From Coix lacryma-jobi var. lacryma-jobi (lineage: Eukaryota > Streptophyta > Magnoliopsida > Poales > Poaceae), in contig CM019827.1 in NCBI GenBank assembly GCA_009763385.1, positions 98,120,177 to 98,184,176 on the forward strand: DNA of 64,000 nt, read 5' to 3'. Positions 35,201 to 45,023 of the stretch are shown here, in pieces (position 1 is the stretch's first letter; each line of letters opens with the position of its first letter). Both the position numbers and the translations under genes were made by a program. The notes beneath the pieces are model-generated. The model was given only the letters and a program-made list of their open reading frames with translations. It was not told the DNA's origin and did not search any database.

Positions 35201-35617
35201 TGGGTCAAGATGACCGGTACCGGAGGTGGGGTAACTGTCGACAAGGAGTATGGGATGACATCAGTGGACCTCAATAATATTGGGTACAAAGACGAACCAT
35301 TTGTCCTTGCCGCAGATGTGAGTCAAGTGTTCTATGTGAAAGACATGTCTACAAAACCAAAAAGAGGGAAAAATGACAAGAACTCGATCGTCAACGAGCC
35401 AAAGCGCCATATAGTTCTTTCAGGGAAAAGAAACGTTGTCGGAATTGAGGACAAGTCAGACATGTCAGGTGATTATGAAAGAGATGATCGAATTCCGCCA
35501 TTCAAAGTGAACAAAGACCCAAGCATTTTGTTAAACAATGAGGAAACTCCATGGTTAAGGAATGATCATAACCAAGGGACATATGTCAAGAGGAGGTTCA
35601 CAGTTGTGCCCGCTTAA
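32225..35617 (+). CDS. CACTA transposase (tnp2/TNPD type), intact
   Basis: An uninterrupted 1,130-aa frame. Residues about 5-80 form the transposase-associated domain (RNWMYNVDRRS, then CCPCAVCKN and LHTHLLKSGFVTNY). Residues about 235-560 form the tnp2 domain, with DACPVC, the STDGFNPF block (about 352) and TINDWPALSNLSG (about 445) that carry expected catalytic carboxylates, followed by CTHCFED. Residues about 675-815 resemble DUF4218 (MTQLLPVALRGILPP, FPFERFMSVLKKY), and about 965-1040 DUF4216. The enzyme would cut and join the TIR ends. The start may be 32225 or 32231, because AATGCAG just before the second ATG also looks like a splice acceptor. No stops or frameshifts are present. Confidence 0.92.
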   Translation: MQMLSRNWMYNVDRRSKEFIVGVHYFLGVAEANKQDGFMCCPCAVCKNLKEYSCPRTLHTHLLKSGFVTNYICWTKHGERGVVMDDGEKGEEELAHADIIAQYGAFDDDAVGGDGEEDAAATEDMTADVDGLGDAIRDAQSKCESDKEKVKFERMLEDHTKLLYPTAEDGQKKLGTTLELLQWKAKNGTSDKAFGQLLKIMKKMLPKSNELPTTTYEAKQAICPLGLEIQQIHACPNDCILYRGEEYENLDACPVCEASRYKIRRDDPGDVEGEERPSRKKIPAKVMWYAPIIPRLKRLFRNKDNAKMLRWHKEDRKVDNMLRHPADGSQWRAIDREFPEFADEARNLRFALSTDGFNPFAEQSSSHSTWPVTLCIYNLPPWLCMKRKFIMMPLLIQGPKQPGNDIDVYLRPLVEELLLLWSKPGIRVWDEYKQEHFDLRALLFVTINDWPALSNLSGQTNKGYNACTHCFEDLDSLFLKNCRKVVYVGHRRFLPVGHPVRKKGKHFKGKADHQTKPRNRTGDDILEMVKDTKVVFGKGRGSEPVPKDASGHAPMWKKKSIFWELPYWHVLEVRHAIDVMHLTKNLCVNLLGFMGVYGKPKDSLEARQDLQRMKERDNLHPEKTDDGRHYLSPASYTLSREEKESMFECLNSIKVPSGFSSNIKRIINVPEKKFQNLKSHDCHVLMTQLLPVALRGILPPHVRLATVKLCAFLNSISQKAINPEELSTLQNDVVQCLVSFELVFPPSFFDIMTHLLVHLVKEIIILGPVFLHTMFPFERFMSVLKKYVTNHSRPEGSIAQGYGTEEVIEFCVDFIPDLDPIGVPESRHEGRLSGKGTLGKKTYIGTGDDYFDKAHYTVLQNSSLVDPYIEVHKDFLRSKWPGKSESWITRQHMQTFGDWLRKQCQGDDNIDEQLYLLARQPSWHISTYKGYEINGNTFYTVAQDARSTNQNSGVRVDATDPNGNKQTYYGRIHDIWELDYAPNFKVPLFRCKWVKMTGTGGGVTVDKEYGMTSVDLNNIGYKDEPFVLAADVSQVFYVKDMSTKPKRGKNDKNSIVNEPKRHIVLSGKRNVVGIEDKSDMSGDYERDDRIPPFKVNKDPSILLNNEETPWLRNDHNQGTYVKRRFTVVPA

Positions 35618-36224
35618 TAGTGGGTTGTAAATATATTATGTAATAATTAATTAATTAAGACTTCATTTATTTGATAATGGATTTATATATATATATATAT
35701 ATTTAGTAGTAGTGATCATTGATTTATGTGCTTCTCTAGATGTGAATCTCATACTATTTTTTAAAAGAAAGTATATCAAATATTCAATTTTCTGTTCAAT
35801 TAGAAAGATTTAAGATATATTTAAAAAAACTAAATTTAAAAATCTAAAACTACTGCATCTGTCGCGTATAACAAAATTGGGCAATGATTGTTTAGGTTTT
35901 AAACAAAAGATTAACGTCCAAATGATATGAAAATAAATTTTCTATTGAAAGCCAACAATTTTTTAAATTTAAATTGAACATTACATTTTTGCATTAACCA
36001 AATATGAATGGTTATTTACATTTATATTTGTTATTATAAAAAAAGAAAAGAATTTATGCTACAAAATTTTCTACTATACAATAAGGTTAAAGGATATACA
36101 ACTGTTATTTTTAAGTAATTTTATGCCTACTGTTCAATTTACTATGCAATTAACAAGAATTACAACATATTTATATAGTGGAAACTTAATACAAAACCCA
36201 AAATACTGAAAACCCAAAACTGTG
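35618..36224. other. AT-rich spacer between the CACTA genes
   Basis: Probable 3' UTR and terminator of the transposase gene; includes a (TA)n run at about 35687-35701. No ORF. Confidence 0.5.
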
Positions 36225-36229
36225 GCGGG

Positions 36230-36410
36230 AAAGAACCCTTTAGTCCCGGGCCGTCTTACGCACCGGGACTAAAGACCCCTTTAGTCCCGGTGCGTAAGCC
36301 CGCCCGGGACTAAAGGTCCAACCCTTTAGTCCCGGGGCGTATTACGCACCGGGACTAAAGACCCTTTAGTCCCGGTGCGTAATTCGCCCCGGGACTAAAG
36401 GCCCTCCCGG
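36230..36410. repeat. Internal cluster of CACTA subterminal-type repeats
   Basis: At least four palindromic CCCTTTAGTCCCGG...CCGGGACTAAAGG units, spaced with TACGCA/GCGTAA-type centres, lie mid-element, about 5.5 kb from either end. They closely resemble the terminal clusters at 30785-31025 and 42140-42345 and stop just before a TATA box. Confidence 0.85.
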
Positions 36411-36411
36411 G

Positions 36412-36420
36412 TATATAGGG
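36412..36420 (+). promoter_or_regulatory. TATA box of the second CACTA gene
   Basis: GGTATATAGGG directly follows the internal repeat cluster and precedes a CT/GC-rich leader. It is a plausible start site for a long 5' leader or a non-coding first exon ahead of the ATG at 37736. Confidence 0.55.
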
Positions 36421-36479
36421 CACAGGGCACAGTGTGCCCTCCAATCTTCCCCAGATCGACGCCAGTAGCCCCGCCTCCA

Positions 36480-36770
36480 GTCCGCGCCGCCGCCCTCGAG
36501 CTCTCCTCGCCGTCGAGCCTCTCCGCTCCGCACTCGGCCTCCCACGCCGCCGTCCTCCTCTCCGTCGTGTCCACGCCGCCGTCCTCCTCGCCGTCGTGTC
36601 CGCGCCGCCGTCCTCCACGCCGCCGTCCTCATCCACTCCGCCGTACGTCCTCCACGCCGCTGTCCTCCGCGCCGGCCGCCGTCATCCGAGCCGCCGGCCT
36701 GTGCGTGTGTGTGTGCGTGTGCAGTGTGTGATGGTGTGCGTGTGTGTCCAGTGTGTGTGAGAGTGTAAAA
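36480..36770. repeat. GCCGCCGTCCTC tandem repeats followed by (GT)n
   Basis: CCGCCGTCCTC units recur about eight times between 36480 and 36690, followed by a GTGTGTGCGT-type microsatellite to about 36770. Both are in the leader region of the second gene. Confidence 0.7.
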
Positions 36771-36779
36771 AAATATGAA

Positions 36780-37110
36780 AAGGTTAAATAGAAAAATTGA
36801 TATATATATATGTATATATATAAAGAAAAGAAATGAATATAAATAGATATATATATTTATAGATAATGAATATGAATTTTTCTATTTAACCTTTTCATTT
36901 CTTTTCTTTATAGAAAAAGGAAAATCATATATATGTTTTTTTAACGTAACAAATATATGTTTACACATATATTTATAGATTATTTTCTATTTAACTTTTT
37001 CATTTCTTCTTTTCTAGAAATAGATATATACAAATAATGAATATGAATAGATATATTTACAGAAAAAGGAAAATCATATATTGTTTTTTTAACGTAACAA
37101 ATATGTGTTC
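36780..37110. repeat. AT-rich direct repeats in the second gene's leader
   Basis: A block with AGAAAAAGGAAAATCATATA followed by TTTTTTTAACGTAACAAATA occurs at about 36912-36961 and again at about 37057-37106, alongside repeated ATGAATATGAAT strings. Confidence 0.7.
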
Positions 37111-37369
37111 GACATGTAGTCCTGGTGACCGCCGCACCGACCTCGCCGCCGTCCACTGTCATCCGCACTGTCGTCATCCTCGCTGCTGTCCACCGTCGTC
37201 GTTCTCGTCCACGGTGTGTAAATCACGTGACAAGGATATGTTTAAACATGTATTTATTACTCTTAGAAATATGTGTTCATAGAAAATCATGTGCCATGTC
37301 GGAACAAGTATTTATTACTCTTTACGAATATATGTTATTGTCATGTTATTTTTATGAATTGCCTAAAAC

Positions 37370-37725
37370 TCGAAACCCCAAAACCTGAAACCCTAACCCT
37401 AAACCCTCGAACCTAAACCACTAAACCCTCAAACCCCGAAACCCCGAACCCCGAAACCCTAAAACCCGAAACCTCGAACCCCTAACTCTAAACCCTCAAA
37501 CCCCTAAACCCCGAAACCCTAAACCCTCAAACCCCTAAACCCCGAAACCCTAAAACCCGAAACCCCGAACCCCTAACTCTAAACCCTCAAACCCCGAAAC
37601 CCTGAACCCCAAAACCCCGAACCCCTAAACCCTAAACCCTAAACCCCGCAACCCCGAACCCCTAAACCCTAAACCCCGAAACCCCGTACCCCTAAACCCC
37701 GAAACCGTAAAACCTGAAACCATAA
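37370..37725. repeat. Degenerate telomere-like repeat tract (AAACCCT/AAACCCCGA)
   Basis: About 350 bp of short units alternating AAACCCT, AAACCCCGA and CCTAAAC lie between the leader and the first coding exon. The unit resembles the plant telomere repeat CCCTAAA but is irregular and embedded in the element. Confidence 0.85.
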
Positions 37726-37735
37726 TGAGAATGTG

Positions 37736-40700
37736 ATGGAGGAGGAAATGATGAATATCATAGCCGGCGACGATGACGGGAGTCAATACTTATTGAATTA
37801 CGAAGACATGACCATGCATGATGAAAATCTCACTGAACAACAAGTTGAGATGGAAGAAGGCAATACAGGCGAGGTATGTATACAATGTGTCGTGTTAGGG
37901 TTTACATTTACTTTATTACTTGATTAGGTTTTATGTCAACTTGTATTAGGGTTTCATCTTCATGTCTTTACCTATATGTAGCCCTCTGGATCGACGTCTG
38001 CGACAGGGCAGAGCAGACCAAAACGAGGGCCGAAGAGGCCGTTGAAGGGCCGTCATGTAATCTCCGAATTCGATATGGCTACAGGCCAACCACTAGGACC
38101 CAATGCAAAGAAATATGTCTTTCACTGTGGGTTCCTTGTGAGAGATCGGATTCCGATAAGTGCCCGTGAATGGAAAGAGCGGCGAAGTGCTCCCGAGATC
38201 AGTTATGTCTCCAATCTTGACAAGCAGCTAGTCTGGGATAACGTCCAAGCTCATTTCTCGTTTGACACGGATGATGAGGAGCTGCTGAGGCGAATTCGGG
38301 AGTGGACAATGAAGAAGATGGCCACACTTTTTCAGGACTGGAAGAAGAAATTGTACCACACCTTTGTGCTGAAGAACGAGACGCCAGATTTCAACTCTAA
38401 GGCGTATGTCAAGATAAGGGCCGATTGGGATGAATTTGTACAGTACAAAAGATCACAAGAGAGCGAGGCCCGGGTCAGAGTAAACAAACTGAATGCAGCT
38501 CAGAAGAAATACCACCATCATTTAGGATCAGGTGGCTATAAGACTGCCCTTCCAAAGTGGGAGAGACAAGAACACGAGATGCTTGCCAGGGGGGTAGTCC
38601 CAGAGACAATAAGAAGAAATTGGAGTGAACGGTCCAGAAATTGGTTCTACGCTCATGGGGGAACCATAAACCCTAATGATGGGGAGCTTGATTGGGGCCC
38701 GCAAATTTCAAGAGCAGCACATAGGCTAGTTCAAGCACGAAATGCGGTGTTGGCTGGCGAGTTCAAGCCCAATAGAGAGAAGGATGAACTCACGTACGCG
38801 CTGGAGAATCCTGAGCACGGTGGGCGTACGAGAGGCTTTGGGGCCGTTTCGTGGCTACATTCCTTCGAAGCGGATCGAGAAAGTTATAGAAGCCGCCAAA
38901 GAAAGAAGGATGAGGAGGCAGAGCGACTCTTCAAGTTGGAGGAGTATGTTCTTCAAACACAAGAGCGTGAGAAATCTCGTGAAGAATGGATGCAGGAGGA
39001 AATCAAAAGGCAAGTGCAAGCGGCACTTAGTCAAATGACGAGTGGGCAAGGTACATCATCACAGCATCCTCAAGCGAACATTAGCCCCCCAGGTCAGATG
39101 AAAAGCAGCTGCGCCTCCACGGAAGTACCAACCATTCAAGATGACTCCAAGCTACACTTTCCCGTGGATGACGTTAAAGAACCTTTTACTACTTGTGAGC
39201 TGCACATTCCAGATGGAAATGCCACGAAAAAGGTGGCTGTCGGTGTTGTAAACCCTATCGACCGCACAAGAACACCAAGAATCCAAGGTCAACCAGTGCC
39301 AGCCGGATACGCTAGCGTTTCGGTGGATAGGGTTGAGACAGGTTGTGGCAGCGTGGCACTGGAAATCGAAGGGGGAGATGGGGAGAAGACTTTAGGTGAA
39401 GCAGAGAAGACATTTATTTGCTGGCGCAAGCGCTTCATTATTATTCCTGGAGTGTCACCGCCACAACCTCCTCCTACTGATCAAGATCCTCACCATAGGT
39501 AGTGTGCGCGTGAATGAGAAACAATTTTTATTACACTAACTTCCTATATGTATATATTAGTTGGATGCTCACATCATTCGTTGTTTTGCGTAGCAGGAAC
39601 TATAGTCCAGTTCGTCATTATTCCCCAGTGCATCATAGTGCTGCGGGCGGTGACGATGTGTTGGAGGACACGGCTTCAACCCCATCTCCTCCACGACGGG
39701 CTCCAACACCGCCACCGGCCCCACCATCTCCTCCACCGCGGGCTCCAACGCCGCCACCGGCCCCACCATCTCCACCGCGGGCTCCAACGCCAACAACCTC
39801 CACCGCGGGCTCCAACACCGCCACCGGCCCCACCGTCTCCTCCACCGCGGGCTCCAACACCCCTGCCTCCACCGCGCGGCCCTAAGAAGCGGTCCGCTGC
39901 CACGGAACCGAAGGCCCCACCATCCAAAAAAGAAGGCTCCTGCATCAGGAAAAAAGCACACGAGAAATTAGCTTATGAAATGACTGATGAGGAGTTACAA
40001 ATTTCGGTGAAAAAAGATGTGAAAAATTTTTTAGATGAATCAACGGCCGCGGCTAAAGCGAAGAGAAACCCAGAGAAGCCTTACCTCCTGTTAAACCCAC
40101 AGGAGTTAAGGAAAAGGGTGGACCAGCATGGTATCAAGATGCGTGAAGCCCGAAAGGCTCCGCGAAAATCAGACTACGAACGCTCTCTAATCAAGTCTGC
40201 AAAAGAACAACAATCAAGCACGAAGAAAGTGGGAAAGAGTGTTCCACAGCTTGGGGAAACATCAAGACCTCTGTCCCCATTATTTGTGCAAAATCAGTAT
40301 GGTTCAAACATGGGCAGAGTACAGAGAAAATCTGGAGAGACCACTTTGTCTGAGATGGACTCAATGGAAAATTTTTTCATTGACAGCGGTCTCCCATACG
40401 AGACGATTCAAAATATTGCTACTGGGCTGGAGTTTCCAAGAGCGGAAGTAGTTGATGAATGGAGGAGAAATTTTGCACCGGGCAGGAGTCTAATGAACCC
40501 CAATCACTTGCATGTACTTGGTACGCAGATGTTTGCAATCAACAAATGGTGCATGGAGGCTTCTAAAGACGGTGATATAAATTGGATTTCTGTCCGAATT
40601 CGGAACCATCACTACTTCCGTGGCGATGACCTAATCTTAGTCCAGATGGAGGAATTACATCAGCTATGCCATATGGACGCACTGGACAAATCGCTCCTTA

Positions 40701-41828
40701 GCTGCTATTGTTTGTAAGTGTTTCTTTTATAGTTTTCATTGAACTCTCTAGTATGTGTATATAGTATGTAGTATTCTTACACACGTACTTGTGGATCGAC
40801 TCGATATTGCAGGTATCAGATGACTCAGCTCAGAGATAAACATGACAATTCTGTTGGGTTTGTTGATCCATATGTGGTTTTCAAGGCTCCAAACCCTTCA
40901 GCGACTTGGAGCGATGAGTCGTGTATGAATCTCATGAGGTTCTTCGTGAACCAAAAAGATAGAGAAAAAATACTCTTCCCATACAACTTTAAGTGCGTGA
41001 GACATATATAGTTAATAATAAGTATATGCACATTTTATTTTACTTAACCCTAATAATCTATATATATGAATCATGTGTATCAACAGCTTTCACTGGATAC
41101 TGATGGTCATTGATCTCAAACACAGCAATGTGTTAATCTATGACTCGTTGAGCAAACCGCAAGAAGATTACCAAGATATGATAGACATCCTCCAAAGGTA
41201 ATTTTTCGATCCCTAGCTTCCATGCTTAAAGTAGAGACTAAGCTTGTATATATATACTAATTAATAAATAATGATCCAACTATTAATGTTTCATTGGCCG
41301 GATTAGGGTTTGGGAAAAATTCATTGCTCGGGAACATATGAGTCAGTGTAAGGCCTCACTTACAATAAAGCCACGACTACCAGTAAGTTTACACCTTCGT
41401 CAATGTACGTGTATCTTTATTATATCATGTCATATATCATATCTTTATTACGAGATGAATCTTTTCATTCTACAGTGGATTTTGAGACAAAAACAGGGTA
41501 CCAACTTATGCGGATTCTATGTTTGCGAGTACATGATGATAGAATCAAATAGAATTCCTGAAGAAATCATCAAAGTACGTAACATGTTTCTTTTCATTTT
41601 TTATAGACTTAATATTGATAATATAGATATAACTAATATCTTCTTTAATTCCAATTGAAGACTGACTGGTTGAAGCAAAAAGTGATGCTACAAGACCAAT
41701 TGAAAGCAATACAAGAGTCAATAGCAGGATTTCTTCGGGAACAAGTCATAAGTCCAAACGGCGAGTTCTACTATAATACCGACGACCCGTTGATTCCAAA
41801 CAATGATGATCATTTGTATGCCCTGTAG
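37736..41828 (+). CDS. Second CACTA gene: Ptta/DUF8039-like protein with C-terminal Ulp1-type protease, 8 exons, one frameshift
   Basis: Exons inferred from GT-AG sites in matching phase: 37736-37873, 37982-39498, 39597-40713, 40813-40992, 41087-41197, 41307-41382, 41476-41574, 41661-41828. Exon 2 has a plant Ptta/En/Spm-type region (about 38300-38720), a charged coiled coil and a DUF8039-like block (LHFPVDDVKEPF, CWRKRFIII). Exon 3 is a Pro-rich repeat, an NLS-like PKKRSAATEPKAPPSKK and the linker. Exons 4-8 form a C48/Ulp1 peptidase fold with FHWILMVID (His), IYDSL (Asp) and RQKQGTNLCGFYVCEYM (Gln, Cys), so the catalytic set is complete. Exon 3 carries one surplus base (or two missing) near 39787-39800 in the Pro repeat, which breaks the frame unless it is a sequencing slip. 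A role in SUMO/ubiquitin-like deconjugation is inferred. Confidence 0.8.
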
Positions 41829-42139
41829 ATATTTAGATGGAGTACAACTTGTAATAGGTTTATAGTACTAACTTTAGAGTACAACTTTTGTAGATAGATA
41901 TTTGGACAACTTCTACATGTATATATATTGCTTGTAATTTTATATGTACATATTTATATATATATATATGTAGTTCTATAGTTCAATTATATATGCATGC
42001 AATAAGCTTATTGTGTTATGCTGCTAATATATATAAATTATATATATTAGCAGCAAAGAATACATATTAGAAAACCTATTAAATAAATAAACAAAACTAA
42101 AAACAGAACTGAAATGAAAATAAAAAAGAAAAAACCAGG

Positions 42140-42345
42140 GACCCTTTAGTCCCGGTTGGTGATACCAGCCGGGACTAAAGGGTGCTGCTGCGGGGCACCA
42201 CTGGCAGCACCCTTTAGTCCCGGCTGGTATTACCAACCGGGACTAAAGGGGGGGCTTTAGCCCCGGTGGCCGGAGCCGGGACTAAAGGGGGGGGCCTTTA
42301 GTCCCGGAAGCGTAGTCCCGGCTCGGCAACCGGGGCTAAAGGCCC
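42140..42345. repeat. Right subterminal repeats of the CACTA element
   Basis: Four to five palindromic units of the same TTTAGTCCCGG/CCGGGACTAAA type, the last ones diverged (CCGGGGCTAAAGG), end about 40 bp before the TIR. Confidence 0.85.
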
Positions 42346-42383
42346 TTGCCAACCGGGGTTAAAGGCATGTTTCTGTAGTAGTG

Positions 42384-42883
42384 CTAGCCATGCTCCGACG
42401 ACACAGAAACAGGAACGTTCCTAGTAAGGTTAGCTTGGCGTGTCCACGGCTCTGTTTGCTGTTATGTACGTAGCACGGCTCTGTTTGCATTGCAGTTATG
42501 TACGTAGCACGTGCCAGTGTTCAAAGCAATCCCGCGGACAGATATATATGCAATGCGTCAGCAAGAACAACACCAGCGAATTAAGTCTCTGATCGACGCG
42601 GACATGATGATGTGGACGGATTAATTAACTGATGAGATTTTTTCTGTTGTAGTAAGAAAACAACAAACTCATCAGTGCCCCAGCTGATGTCGACGTACGT
42701 AAATCTGTGACGGCCGATCAGCCATTCAGGTGGTACCCCGGCCCCGTACGGCCGTACGTGCCTGGTGATGGTGTTCGTTCGGTCGGTCGACACGGTTAAG
42801 CAACTCGACCGTACGCGTACACGTGCTTGCATGACCTCTTCCGCGTAGCGGCCTGAAGCGCACACGCAAATGGCAAATATAAC
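42384..42883. promoter_or_regulatory. Right flank of the CACTA insertion, with G-box/ABRE cores
   Basis: Contains CACGTG at 42508-42513 and 42820-42825, ACGTG at 42756-42760 and CCGAC at 42395-42399. An approximately 30-bp direct duplication (CACGGCTCTGTTTGC ... TTATGTACGTAGCAC) lies at about 42444-42509. Before the CACTA insertion this DNA was contiguous with the ASR proximal promoter, so it is a candidate distal ASR promoter. Confidence 0.5.
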
Positions 42884-43403
42884 TAAGGATGATAACGGCC
42901 CGATTCAGATCGGGTGGAGTTTTCGTGCACCCAAATCCAAAACCCGAACTAAAAACCAAAATCTGTCCCGAAAACCGATTCAAGTGAAAATCCATCACCA
43001 TAACTAAACCTGCGGATACTCGAAACCCGATTAGATACCCGAAACCCATTTTGTGTTGCACTATAATAAGAGCAATAAGTATTTTCTGTAAACATATATG
43101 TGATATATATATACATATTCACATGTATAATCAAGAGATAATAAATAATTTCATAAGTCAACTTAGAATAAATTTAATAATCTAAGTAAATAATTTATTA
43201 TTAGTATATTATAAAAATGAGTTTTCATTCTAACAAATATTCGTTGGGTATCCACGGGTGAAAAACCAAACCCGAAATCGAACCAGATAGGTTTCGGAGC
43301 CCCAAACCCGAAAACCATAGATAAAAAACCGTCCCGAAAACCGAATCTGCTAGACCCGAAATCCACGTATATCCGATCCGAAACCAACCCGTTGTCATCC
43401 TTA
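42884..43403. mobile_element. hAT-type non-autonomous element (520 bp)
   Basis: Terminal inverted repeats TAAGGATGATAACGG and its near-complement CCGTTGTCATCCTTA are flanked by an 8-bp direct duplication AATATAAC (42876-42883, 43404-43411), the hAT signature. The interior is rich in ACCCGAAA/CCCGAAAACC strings near both ends. No transposase is present. Confidence 0.88.
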
Positions 43404-43586
43404 AATATAACACGTCGATAGAGGAGCCATGTCGATCAAGAATATGATACATAAAACACATCCATGAGCTCTCTTTGAAACTCGAAACCCCCACGGCATG
43501 GGAGGGACTCCGTCTGGACGTGCGACGGCTATAGAATGCCCTAACTGACCTAATCGCTCTAGAGCTTTATCGTCATTGAACCACTA

Positions 43587-43797
43587 GACTTCAGCAGCAA
43601 TGGAGAACGAGAAGCAGTAGTAGATAGAAAAGTAGGATAAAAACATAGTAGATTGGTATTTTATTGATTAGGTAAAAGTATTAGTAGATAGACTTAAGGA
43701 GAGGGACCTGGTGTTTTATGTGCCAAACATAGTAGATAGAAGCCAGGTTCTTCATGGACTTCAGCAGCAATGGAGAACGAGAAGCAGTAGTAGATAG
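43587..43797. repeat. 41-bp direct repeat, two copies
   Basis: GACTTCAGCAGCAATGGAGA and the next 21 bp occur identically at 43587-43627 and 43757-43797, followed by a third partial copy. Short AGTAGATAGA strings are scattered between them. Confidence 0.8.
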
Positions 43798-43799
43798 AC

Positions 43800-44533
43800 T
43801 TCAGCAGCTACTCAAAACATCACCGACTAATACTAAAAGTATTACTCGGATGAATCACTACCCGACAAACATTATGCCAAACTAGGTTACGAACCTCGAG
43901 CTCACACAACCCTCACTGGCTAGTACGGACTCAAAACCCGGCTACCAAACCTATAGAGAATACAATACCTTAAGTAGAGGGTATTGGTTCCTATAAGGTT
44001 CGACATAGTAAGCAGGCGCTACTCTCTGGCACAACTCATCGGATAAAAGAACATTCCGATTTCACACTCAAGCTGCGACCACTAAGAGGATTCGATCCAC
44101 CCTACAAGAGCCATCGTACTGGCCCATTGAGGTGCTTGATCACTTAAATCCCTTGGAACAGGGTACTAAGAGTAGTACTCAGGCAGACTAAGTTTTCTTA
44201 AAACCCAATGAGGCACAAAGAAAACCTAAGTCTTATGACCCAATTCAAAGTGCCAGAGGAGCACTCAGATAGACTCGTCCATGAGACGCCTAGTCACACA
44301 TCCATCACAAACGACCCGTTGATAAAGAATTTCTTACAACAGCGAGTCGTAAAATTTAAACAATATCAGAATAACGACAACCCAACAACTAGGCACAAAA
44401 GTAACATCTTACTTTGTTTTTATATTAGTCGGAGTTTGTTTTACAGGATACGAAGAAATCACACAAGACTAAGAGGATACTACTCAACAAGTTCTAATAA
44501 CTGGGAGTACTCCTCTGTTACGGTCTTGACCTA
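43800..44533. other. Unassigned retroelement-like DNA
   Basis: No intact ORF. Base composition and continuity with the downstream minus-strand gag-like fragment suggest 3' internal or LTR sequence of the same decayed element. Confidence 0.35.
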
Positions 44534-45010
44534 CTACTGTGTCGCCACATGATCATCCTCACTCTTCCCCGACGGCAACCTCATAACGAAGCGAAGGTCA
44601 AAAGTCGAGAGATGATGTCGGAGGGTGGCGAGCAGTCCACCCGCCACCGAAGCAGCCATGTCCTTGATATACTGGGTAAGCTGCCCAGGCGAGGCCTTCG
44701 CCTGATCAACTAGGGACTCTTCGACTCCTTCGGGGCGTGGCACCAGCTCCAGCACAGGCTCCACGGCTTGCTCCAACGTTTAAGGGATTCCTGGGAAGCT
44801 TTCAGTTGCGCTTGAACCGCCTCAAGGGCTTCACACGACTCCTTCATCAACTTCAAAGCATGTAGCAGGTCCCGATCAGCTCCCTCACAGATTAATTTGG
44901 CCACGCGAAGGGTATTCTAGGCATCAACAAATACCTCTTCAAGCTCGCCGCCTTTCGGTTGAAAGCATTCTGCCATCCTGCCGCAAGATTCTGGGCCTCT
45001 GCACAAATCA
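44534..45010 (-). pseudogene. Fragment of a gag-like retroelement protein
   Basis: Two minus-strand frames (44710-44904 and 44534-44776) encode a helical, Gln/Glu/Lys-rich segment (LHALKLMKESCEALEAVQAQ) followed by GQLTQYIKDMAASVAGGLLA. This resembles the C-terminal part of gypsy gag-like proteins in grasses. A frameshift separates the parts. Only weak resemblance supports the call. Confidence 0.4.
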
Positions 45011-45023
45011 GGACAAGGCATGG

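Larger units (their letters stand above)
30707..42383 (+). mobile_element. Complete CACTA (En/Spm) element, 11,677 bp
   Basis: The termini CACTACTACAGAA (30707-30719) and its exact complement (42371-42383) form 13-bp TIRs, flanked by a 3-bp duplication CTA (30704-30706, 42384-42386). Subterminal repeats of the CCCTTTAGTCCCGG/CCGGGACTAAAGGG type fill both ends. The interior holds an uninterrupted tnp2-type transposase, a small GRF zinc-finger gene upstream of it, and a spliced second gene with DUF8039-like and Ulp1-like domains. Clean ends and duplication indicate one intact insertion. Apart from one frameshift in a Pro-rich tract of the second gene, the genes look functional. Confidence 0.93.

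Noticed and set aside
36225..36420. Boundary between two separate CACTA elements
   Set aside because: Subterminal-type repeats are present, but no CACTACTACAGAA terminus or target duplication is visible, so I treat it as an internal cluster.
37370..37725. Telomere end or chromosome fusion site
   Set aside because: The repeats are degenerate, only 0.35 kb, and lie inside a CACTA element with intact ends and target duplication.
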